From Planctomycetota bacterium (GTDB lineage Bacteria; Planctomycetota; UBA8108; UBA1146): DNA of 54,375 nt. The notes beneath the pieces were generated by a model, which was not told where the DNA came from, did no database searches, and saw nothing but the letters and a program-made list of their open reading frames with translations. Position numbers and translations under genes: made by a program. Location of the stretch: positions 9,101 through 63,475 of the forward strand of contig JAAZXB010000017.1 of NCBI GenBank assembly GCA_014240375.1. The letters are read 5' to 3'. This document shows, one piece after another, positions 7,511 through 14,611 of this stretch (position 1 is its first letter; each line of letters starts with the position of its first letter).

Positions 7511-8556
7511 CGTCGTCCTCCGTCTTGCTGGCTGGCCGCTGGATCTTTCTCGAGACTTTTCTTCAACTGTCCGAGCCGCACGCTCATCCGATCGATCCGG
7601 CTCTTCAACTCGGGCCGGGAGCCAAACGCCTTGCGGTAAGTCTCGTGAGCCTTTCGCGCCACCGGGTGATCCCGTTGGGTCAACGCACCCTCGAATACCA
7701 GTCTCCAGTAATCGGAAAAAATCCCGACACGTGGATCCTTGAGTTCGAGTCCCTTGCGATGGAGTTCGAACATTTTTCCTGCTGCGATCTGGTACTCTCG
7801 TCCTCGACCCGCGGTATCCGATTTGGGGATGGTACGGACGATGGCGACATAGTCCTGTAGCACCTTGGAAATCGGTTTGACCCCACGCCAGCGCTGATAA
7901 CGCTGACGCAAGCTGTCGGAGATTCCAGGTTGCTCGATCAGTTGATCGAGTTGCTGGAGAGGGGTCGATTGGACCTCGAGAATCGCCTCGACGATTTTCA
8001 GTGCGCCGAGTGACGACTGATTGCCCGGGTCCTTTTTGACCGCTTGACGCAGATCGATCAGTTCCTGAACCACTTGCAGCGATCCACGCAATCTCGTCTC
8101 GCTCGTCGGCCGAAAGGCACCGGCAGTATCGTTCCTGAGGATGACCTTACCTTGCGAATCCATGATGACACAGGTCGGGAAAGATCGAGCCCCGATGGCG
8201 CGCAACAGCCCCTGGTCTGGCTTGTCGCTCAGTTGGGCACTGATGTTGACATAGGGAACAAATTTCGTCGCTGCTTTTTTCCACCATTGGGACTGAAGAG
8301 GACCCCCCTCCAGTGCATTACAGGGTGGTCAGGGTGAGTACGAGCGGGTGAAATATGCGACGATCGGCAGCGAATCTCGACTCGATCGGGCCTTTGCCGC
8401 CTCGAGGGTTCTTTCCCACGGCACCGCTTTGAGGAATGGAGCGGCTTGCTTCTTCTGCCAGCGGCTCTCGAGATCGGACACATTCCCCTGTGCCGTGGCC
8501 AGCGAGGGACTCAGCAGCCACAGCAGCAGGACAATCCAACTGGAATTCAGGCGCAC
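7507..8556 (-). CDS. Secreted thioredoxin-like protein, candidate selenoprotein (in-frame UGA at the redox site)
   Basis: One frame runs from a signal peptide (LNSSWIVLLLWLLSP, ending near ATAQG) through a thioredoxin fold to a 200-residue helical C-terminal region, broken only by TGA at 8329-8331. Read as selenocysteine, it gives residue 76 in YFTRSYSP-U-PPCNALEGG: a UxxC redox site where thioredoxins have WCxPC. The cis-proline signature follows downstream of the stop (SFPTCVIMD), so both halves belong to one fold. Total length is about 349 residues. A hairpin with GGU in its loop lies at SECIS spacing after the UGA. The GTG at 8556 is preferred because AAGGAG directly abuts the ATG at 8562. 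The stop overlaps the arginase start. Alternatives: a nonsense mutation or sequencing error. The exported location suggests thiol-disulfide or peroxide chemistry in the periplasm. Confidence 0.75.
8281..8331 (-). promoter_or_regulatory. Candidate bacterial SECIS element with its UGA codon
   Basis: On the mRNA, UGA (8331-8329) is followed by a hairpin whose stem pairs 8314-8307 with 8299-8292 (8 base pairs including G-U pairs). Its 7-base apical loop, 8306-8300, reads GGGGUCC and contains GGU, the SelB contact in E. coli fdhF. The loop begins 22 bases after the UGA, inside the usual 16-37 range. CCACC right after the UGA can also pair with GGUGG at 8285-8281 to extend the base of the structure. 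Predicted by eye, not folded by program. Confidence 0.6.
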
Positions 8557-8672
8557 TACCATCTCCTTCCGCAGAGATCCGGGATCGAGGATGTGTTGGT
8601 TTGGTCGATCCCCGGGCACAGGATAGCATACCTTTACACCCCCTCCCCAGCAGGTTCGAGAGGAGATCCAGG

Positions 8673-9209
8673 ATGCAAGATCAGCCCCAACAGCCCCCAG
8701 GGGATCCGCGGAAGCATCGCCCGAGGCGTCCCGCTTTCACCGTCAGGGCAGCGATCGAGAGGGACCAACAGATCCTCTTCATGAGAGCCCGAGACGAGAG
8801 TTCCTCCCGTCCCGACCGCTGCTGGTACTTCCTTCCCGGGGGCCATGTCGACCATGGAGAAACGCTGGAACAGGCTCTTCGAAGGGAAATTCGTGAAGAG
8901 ATCGGTATCGAACTGGAGCACCTTCGACCGGCTTTCCTGAGGGAGTTCATCGCTCCGCTCCACCAGCGCCTCTCTCCCGAAATGCCACCGGATCACCATG
9001 TCATCGCACTGATTTATCGGTGCCGTCCGGTGCCGGGCGCCACTCCCCGATTCGAGAAGGGGGTCGACGGAACCAGCGTGGTCGACGATCTGCTGTGGAT
9101 CGACCGAGATCAGCTGGAGACCCTCGACATTCGACCACCGCACCTTCGCCAGGGCCTGTCGATTCCAGAGACCGATCCGCAGCCACTGACGTTATGGCCG
9201 GAACAGTAG
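8673..9209 (+). CDS. Nudix hydrolase
   Basis: The 178-residue cytosolic protein carries a perfect Nudix box, GGHVDHGETLEQALRREI then REEIGI, at about residues 62-85. This is the Mg-binding site for cleaving nucleoside diphosphate-linked compounds. The start ATG at 8673 is set by AGGAG at 8660-8664. The N-terminal 20 residues are Pro/Gln/Arg rich and likely disordered. Substrate cannot be told from sequence: family members act on oxidised nucleotides, ADP-ribose, NADH or dinucleoside polyphosphates. It is divergent from the candidate selenoprotein gene and lies 70 bases ahead of topoisomerase VI subunit B, without obvious functional link. Confidence 0.9.
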   Translation: MQDQPQQPPGDPRKHRPRRPAFTVRAAIERDQQILFMRARDESSSRPDRCWYFLPGGHVDHGETLEQALRREIREEIGIELEHLRPAFLREFIAPLHQRLSPEMPPDHHVIALIYRCRPVPGATPRFEKGVDGTSVVDDLLWIDRDQLETLDIRPPHLRQGLSIPETDPQPLTLWPEQ

Positions 9210-9279
9210 GATCGAGCCGCAGAAACAGATAGGATCATGCCGCCGCAGAATCTACAGCCCCGATGGATGAGGAGAGAGG

Positions 9280-11106
9280 TTGCCCCGCAAGAAGCCCCAG
9301 GCCTCCCGTACCCAGGCCGCCAGCAAGCCCACAGCCAAGAAGAAGGCCGCCAAAAAGAAGGTCAGCAAGAAGAAGCCCTCCCAGAAAACAGGGACAGCCG
9401 CCTCCCGTCGTCAGGGAGGTCTGTTTGACCCGGAGCCTGCCGCAAGCGCGGCTCACCGGAAAAAGAAGAACTCCAAGAAGAACTCCAACAAGACCGCCAA
9501 GAAATCAGCCCGGAAGAGTGTCTCTACAGGCCAGGGCGATGTGGACATCGCCGAAAAGATGGCAAAAAAACAGAAAGACATCTCGGTCAGCGAGTTCTTC
9601 GCCAAGAATCGTCACTTACTCGGATTTGACAGTCCGGCGCGAGCACTGCTGACCACAGTCCGTGAGGCGGTCGACAACTCACTCGATGCCTGTGAAGAGG
9701 CATCGGTATTGCCAGAACTGATCATCGACGTCAGGGCGACCGGATCGACCCAGCACGTGGTCACCATCCGCGATAACGGTCCTGGAATCGTCCGGGAGCA
9801 GTTGCCCCGCATCTTTGCCAGGTTGCTCTATGGATCGAAGTTTCACGCGCGCAAGCAAACCCGTGGTCAGCAGGGGATCGGCATCAGCGCAGCAGGGATG
9901 TACGGAACCCTTACCACCGGAAAGCCGATGCGAGTGATCAGCCGCACCTCGCGAAGGAAACCCGCCATCGAACTGGTGCTGGCCATCGACATGGCAAAGA
10001 ACCAACCAGTGGTCAAAAAGGAATCGGAAGTGGAAGTCGAATGGGCTCACGGTACCGAAGTTCAGATCGAGTTGGAAGGAACCTACAAGAAGGGCAAGCA
10101 CTCGATCGATTCATTCCTCGATCAGGTTTCCCTGGCCAACCCCCACGTCAAGATCGTCTACAGCAATCCGATCGACGAGGAGCCGATCATCTGGGAACGC
10201 GTGTCCAAGGTTCTACCGGATCCTCCCAACGAGATCCTGCCACACCCACACGGTGTCGAATTGGGAATCCTGATGCAGATGATGAAGGAAACAAATTCTC
10301 GCACCGTCAGTGGATTCCTTTGTACCGAGTTCTGTAGGGTGACACCCAATGTGGTGAAGAAGGTCAGTGACGAAACAGAGGGCCTGGGCAAAAGGATCGA
10401 CACCGATCGCCACCCGAAGAGACTCTCCACTGCGGATGTCAGGATTCTTCACAAGGGCATCGAGGCAACCCGGATGATGGCCCCTCCGACCAACTGCCTC
10501 TCTCCCATCGGCGAGGATCTGATGGCGAAGACCTTGCGGCGAAACTTTGACCCAGAACTGGTCATCACCGTGACCCGCCAGCCGAGTGTCTACCGTGGCA
10601 ATCCCTTCCAGGTCGAGGCGGGGATCGCCTGGGGTGGTGAACTCCCGGGTGACGATCTCGCATCGATCTTCCGCTTTGCCAATCGGGTGCCCCTGCAATA
10701 CGAACAGGGCGCTTGTGCCATCACCCAGTCGATCGTCGGCACCCCGTGGAAGAACTACGAGATCCAGCAAGCCCGAGGAGCCTTACCTACGGGCCCACTG
10801 GCGGTCCTGGTGCACATCGCAAGCGTCTGGGTTCCCTTCACCTCCGAGAGCAAGAAGGCGGTGGCCAGTTACGACGAGATTCTCAAGGAGATGCGACTGG
10901 CCATCATGGAAGCGGGAAGAAAACTCGCCATACACCTGAGAAAAAAGCGCAGGCTTGCCGATGCAGAACGGAAGAAGGACTACATCAAGACTTACATCCC
11001 CCAGATCGGGATCGCACTTCAAGACATCTTGACGTTGAGTGATACACAGAGGACCAAGGCAGAGGGAAACCTATCCGACGTCCTCGAGCGAAGCCGGAAG
11101 ATGTGA
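9280..11106 (+). CDS. top6B: DNA topoisomerase VI subunit B
   Basis: This 608-residue protein is the GHKL ATPase subunit of type IIB topoisomerase. After a 90-residue Lys/Ala/Ser-rich tail comes ISVSEFFAKNRHLLGFDSP, the Bergerat-fold motifs REAVDNSLDACEEA (N box), DNGPGI (G1) and GQQGIGISAAGMYG (G2 with the lid), then the H2TH and transducer regions ending near residue 600. The start is TTG at 9280, with GGAG at 9271-9274. It is followed after 11 bases by subunit A, so the two form an operon. Topo VI is typical of archaea and plants and scattered in bacteria. The basic tail, with AKKKAAKKK-type runs, resembles histone H1 tails and is not part of the archaeal enzyme. Confidence 0.96.
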   Translation: MPRKKPQASRTQAASKPTAKKKAAKKKVSKKKPSQKTGTAASRRQGGLFDPEPAASAAHRKKKNSKKNSNKTAKKSARKSVSTGQGDVDIAEKMAKKQKDISVSEFFAKNRHLLGFDSPARALLTTVREAVDNSLDACEEASVLPELIIDVRATGSTQHVVTIRDNGPGIVREQLPRIFARLLYGSKFHARKQTRGQQGIGISAAGMYGTLTTGKPMRVISRTSRRKPAIELVLAIDMAKNQPVVKKESEVEVEWAHGTEVQIELEGTYKKGKHSIDSFLDQVSLANPHVKIVYSNPIDEEPIIWERVSKVLPDPPNEILPHPHGVELGILMQMMKETNSRTVSGFLCTEFCRVTPNVVKKVSDETEGLGKRIDTDRHPKRLSTADVRILHKGIEATRMMAPPTNCLSPIGEDLMAKTLRRNFDPELVITVTRQPSVYRGNPFQVEAGIAWGGELPGDDLASIFRFANRVPLQYEQGACAITQSIVGTPWKNYEIQQARGALPTGPLAVLVHIASVWVPFTSESKKAVASYDEILKEMRLAIMEAGRKLAIHLRKKRRLADAERKKDYIKTYIPQIGIALQDILTLSDTQRTKAEGNLSDVLERSRKM

Positions 11107-11117
11107 GGTAGGACGAC

Positions 11118-12269
11118 ATGGCCAAGAAGATTGCAAAATCATATATCGATCGTGTCAAGCGAGAGAACGCAAAGCGCGACAAGAAGACCATCACCAGCAT
11201 CGAAAACGCTGCCGATGAGATCTACAAGAAGATCATGCGCAAGGGCAAGCCGATGCTTCGATTCCCGGTGCGAAGTCTCTCCAACGTCTCCTACGACAAG
11301 AAAAAAGGTTACCTTGAAATCGGCAAGGCCCGAAAAGAACGCACCCTGACCGTCAATACCGTCAAGGGTTTCGCCCAGACATTGAGAATGATGGGACTGT
11401 CGAGAGAGTTGGTCCAGACCAACGACTTCGCAACCAAGCGTGATGTTTATTACCAGTCGAAGAACTGGGCGGAAGCCAAGTTCTCCGAGCAATCGGAATC
11501 CGACACGGTGATGGATGACATCGAAGCACTCTTCTCGGTCGATGATGTGAGTCGAGAACAGTTGAGGTTTGTGCCGGATGAGCACGGCGGTGCGGTGGCG
11601 GGAGAGTTGGTCGTCCTCGACCCGGACCTGGATACCGGGGAAGTCGAGCGGATCGACTGCACTCGATTTGGCAGCGGTGCCTACTCGATTCCATCCTCGG
11701 TCGAGCATCTCAGTTTCGAGACCAAGGCCAAGTTTGTCCTCGCCATCGAGACCGGTGGTATCTTTCAGAGGCTTCAAAGTCACAAGTTCTGGAAGACTGC
11801 CGACTGCATCCTGGTCAGCATGGCAGGCGTCCCGACTCGGTCGACACGCCGTTTCATTCGACGCCTCAGTGACCAGATCAAGATTCCCGTCTACGCCTTC
11901 GTCGATTGCGATCCATACGGAATTTCCAACATCTACCGGACCCTCAAGGTGGGCTCAGGCAACGCTGCCCACATCAACCGCTTCTTCTGTGTCCCGAGCG
12001 CTTCCTACCTGGGGGTCACTCCCCAGGACATCATCGATTACGACCTTCCCACCCACCCGCTCAAGGATGTGGATATCAAGCGCGCCAAGGATGCTCTCAA
12101 GAACGACCCCTTCTTTCAGAGCAAGAAGCAGTGGCGAGATGCCCTCGAACAATTACTCAAGATGGGGGTACGAGCGGAGCAGCAGTCGTTGGCGATGTGG
12201 GGCCTGAATTATGTAATCGAGACTTATCTCCCCGCAAAACTGGCAAACTCTAAAAAGTTCCTCCCCTGA
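11118..12269 (+). CDS. top6A: DNA topoisomerase VI subunit A (Spo11-like)
   Basis: The 383-residue protein is the DNA-cleaving subunit of topoisomerase VI. The winged-helix (5Y-CAP) domain carries the active-site region TNDFATKRDVYYQSKNW at about residues 101-117, in which a tyrosine attacks DNA to make a transient double-strand break. The Toprim domain has the acidic cluster FVDCDPYGISN near residues 258-268, which binds Mg. Length fits archaeal Top6A (about 370). An AGG-rich site lies just before the ATG at 11118. With subunit B directly upstream, the genes encode the complete A2B2 enzyme that relaxes and decatenates DNA. Confidence 0.96.
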   Translation: MAKKIAKSYIDRVKRENAKRDKKTITSIENAADEIYKKIMRKGKPMLRFPVRSLSNVSYDKKKGYLEIGKARKERTLTVNTVKGFAQTLRMMGLSRELVQTNDFATKRDVYYQSKNWAEAKFSEQSESDTVMDDIEALFSVDDVSREQLRFVPDEHGGAVAGELVVLDPDLDTGEVERIDCTRFGSGAYSIPSSVEHLSFETKAKFVLAIETGGIFQRLQSHKFWKTADCILVSMAGVPTRSTRRFIRRLSDQIKIPVYAFVDCDPYGISNIYRTLKVGSGNAAHINRFFCVPSASYLGVTPQDIIDYDLPTHPLKDVDIKRAKDALKNDPFFQSKKQWRDALEQLLKMGVRAEQQSLAMWGLNYVIETYLPAKLANSKKFLP

Positions 12270-12331
12270 TCTGGTTCTTCTTGAGTACGATACAGAGCGT
12301 CAGAAAAGGTCGTCAGAAAGAGGAGATCCAC

Positions 12332-13660
12332 ATGAAGTGTACATCGACACTACCACTCTTGATCTGGCTCTCACTCCTACTGCTGCAGCCAGTGTTGATT
12401 CTGGCCCAGGACTCGGGTGGTGAAACCACGGCCGCCCTTCAAGCCGAAGCGAGTCCCTGGCTTCAGAACCTGATGCCAACCGCGATGCGATCTGAGATTT
12501 TCGGGCTGGAACGCTGGCAGTGGCTCGCCATCGCTTCGCTACTGATGATCTCCTGGATCTTTCAGAAGATCGTCTCCCACCTCGCCTCGTCACTACTTCG
12601 TACCATGATGAGTCGACTCCACGACAGCGAGCAGACCGGGAAAGTGGTTCAATCGCTGGGTCGCTCGATCGGCTGGTTTGCTTCGGCAGGAATGGTGTAC
12701 GTCGCCGGCCCCTGGTTGGTCCTCGGAGAACCTGGTGACTCGATCTTGTCGATCATCGCACGTGCACTGGCGACCATCGGTGGCTTGCTACTGGCCTATC
12801 GCTTTGCAGACCTGGTCGGCGCACGCCTGGTCGATTCGTCATCGAAGACCGAAAGTAAACTCGATGACCAGCTGGCGCCGATGATTCGCAAGAGTCTCAA
12901 GGCGCTGGTCACTGTCGCTGCAGTGCTTTTTTTGATCCAGAGTACAGGGAATGACATCATGCCGCTGGTGACCGGTCTCAGCGTCCTCGGCATCGGAGTC
13001 AGTTTCGCCGCCAAGGACACCTTTGCGAACCTCTTCGGATCACTCACCGTCTTTGCTGATCGACCCTTTCAACTGGGCGATTGGGTCAAGGTCGGCGGAG
13101 TCGAGGGGACAGTCGAGGAGATCGGCTTTCGCTGCACCCGGATCCGTACCTTCGAGAGTTCCCTGGTCAGCGTCCCCAATCAGGAACTGGTCAGTGGCAT
13201 CATCGACAACATGGGTCAACGAAGTTTCCGCAGATTCAGGACCACCATCGGCATTCGCTACGAGACTCCAGCGGACACCATCGAGGGGTTCTGTGCCGGG
13301 ATTCTGGGAATCGTCGAGTCCAATCCTCACATCGAATACGAGTCCGCCAAGGCCAACCTGGTCAACTTCGGAGCCTCGAGTCTCGACATCCTGGTCAATA
13401 TTCGCTTGAAGGTCGCCGACTACCTCGAGGAATTGCAAGTCAAGCAAGCGTTCCTCCTGGAAGTGATCCGCCTCGCCGAAGAGATGGAAGTCGGATTCGC
13501 CTTCCCCTCCACCAGTCTCTATCTGGAGTCCACTCCAGAGAAACCGTTCTTGGCCGAGAAGTCCTCCATTTCGCAGTTGAAGGCACAGATCGAGAAGTTC
13601 GGTCCGAGTGGCTCGCAGGCTCGAACAAAAGGCAGTGGCGAGTTTCCCGATTCTCGCTGA
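12332..13660 (+). CDS. MscS-family mechanosensitive channel
   Basis: The 442-residue protein has a signal-like first helix (residues 5-24), a short periplasmic stretch, then four further hydrophobic segments and the conserved pore and beta domain: LSVLGIGVSFAAKDTFANLFGS (pore helix region, split here at about 215-235), then FQLGDWVKVGGVEGTVEEIGFR and VPNQELVSGIIDN. Such channels open on membrane tension to release solutes during osmotic downshift. The ATG at 12332 follows AGGAG at 12321-12325; an upstream TTG lacks a ribosome site. It lies 62 bases after top6A and may be read with it or independently. Confidence 0.92.
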   Translation: MKCTSTLPLLIWLSLLLLQPVLILAQDSGGETTAALQAEASPWLQNLMPTAMRSEIFGLERWQWLAIASLLMISWIFQKIVSHLASSLLRTMMSRLHDSEQTGKVVQSLGRSIGWFASAGMVYVAGPWLVLGEPGDSILSIIARALATIGGLLLAYRFADLVGARLVDSSSKTESKLDDQLAPMIRKSLKALVTVAAVLFLIQSTGNDIMPLVTGLSVLGIGVSFAAKDTFANLFGSLTVFADRPFQLGDWVKVGGVEGTVEEIGFRCTRIRTFESSLVSVPNQELVSGIIDNMGQRSFRRFRTTIGIRYETPADTIEGFCAGILGIVESNPHIEYESAKANLVNFGASSLDILVNIRLKVADYLEELQVKQAFLLEVIRLAEEMEVGFAFPSTSLYLESTPEKPFLAEKSSISQLKAQIEKFGPSGSQARTKGSGEFPDSR

Positions 13661-13662
13661 GA

Positions 13663-14499
13663 TCAGGGCCGCAGCCGACTTCCGATGAACTGGAGAAGCG
13701 GCTCTGCGGCATCGACGTGAAGCCAGTGGCCGGCAGTTTCGATCACCTCTAGCGAATATCGACTGGGTTCACTTCGTTGCAGATCCTCCATCCGCTGGAG
13801 CGACCTTGGTGACACCACCTTCGACCGCCCCCCCACGCACATCGAAACTTGCAGCGTTCCGCAGGACTCGATCCGTTCCCATCCATCGATCCTGTGGTGG
13901 TCTGAAAGCATCTCCTCGATCCGATCGATATCGCTGGAGAGTTCTAATAGCCCATCCTGTCTTCTTCGTAGATTCTTCCCGACCCAACCGGCCACCGCGG
14001 CACCGAACCCGCCACCGACCAGCATCTCTTCAAATTGTTGGCGATTGCGATAGGTCTCCGGAGCTTCTCTCAACAAATCGAGCAACCGAAGCAGCGCAAC
14101 TTCATCACGAGCGACCCCCTCCAGATGTAACGGACCCGGGTCCGCATCGAGAAGCATCACCTGTTTGATCGAGTCGAGCCTGGAACTGAGGGTGAGCGCG
14201 ATCTTCGAACCGAACGAATGGCCTATCACCGTCTCTGGTTCGATCCCGACCGAACTGGACCAGTCGAGCAGGTCCCCTACGCACGCATCTACGCTGTCGG
14301 GAGGAGTTCCTTTTCCCGAACGGCCATGGTGCCTCAGGTCCACCGCCACCACCGATCGATCGGGATGGCGATCCACCAACTCCCTGGCAAACCCGGCCCA
14401 GTTCGCCCCAGAACCGAGAATCCCGTGAAGAATCAAGATCCACCGATCGGAAGGGGAGGAAGGGGAAGTCCGGACCAGGTGATGCAATTGAGCGGACAC
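13663..14499 (-). CDS. Alpha/beta hydrolase
   Basis: The 278-residue cytosolic protein shows the alpha/beta-hydrolase fold: oxyanion-hole HG in LILHGILGSGANW, the DLRHHGRS turn typical of the YbfF/epoxide-hydrolase-like group, nucleophile elbow GHSFGS (Ser near residue 95), and the catalytic His in ETAGHWLHVDAAEPL near the C-terminus. The start is GTG at 14499 with GAGG a few bases upstream. It probably hydrolyses an ester or acyl thioester; substrate is unknown. It converges with the MscS gene, leaving 2 bases between stops, and diverges from the cytochrome gene. Confidence 0.88.
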   Translation of the reverse strand: MSAQLHHLVRTSPSSPSDRWILILHGILGSGANWAGFARELVDRHPDRSVVAVDLRHHGRSGKGTPPDSVDACVGDLLDWSSSVGIEPETVIGHSFGSKIALTLSSRLDSIKQVMLLDADPGPLHLEGVARDEVALLRLLDLLREAPETYRNRQQFEEMLVGGGFGAAVAGWVGKNLRRRQDGLLELSSDIDRIEEMLSDHHRIDGWERIESCGTLQVSMCVGGRSKVVSPRSLQRMEDLQRSEPSRYSLEVIETAGHWLHVDAAEPLLQFIGSRLRP

Positions 14500-14611
14500 A
14501 GGCAGGCCTCGATTCTTGACGGACAGTTCAAGCCCTTCTCACCCGACCATCCACCGCTTTTTCCCTTTTGAACCTCGCTCCTTCGTCTTGCCGAAGTAGA
14601 GGAAAAACTCC

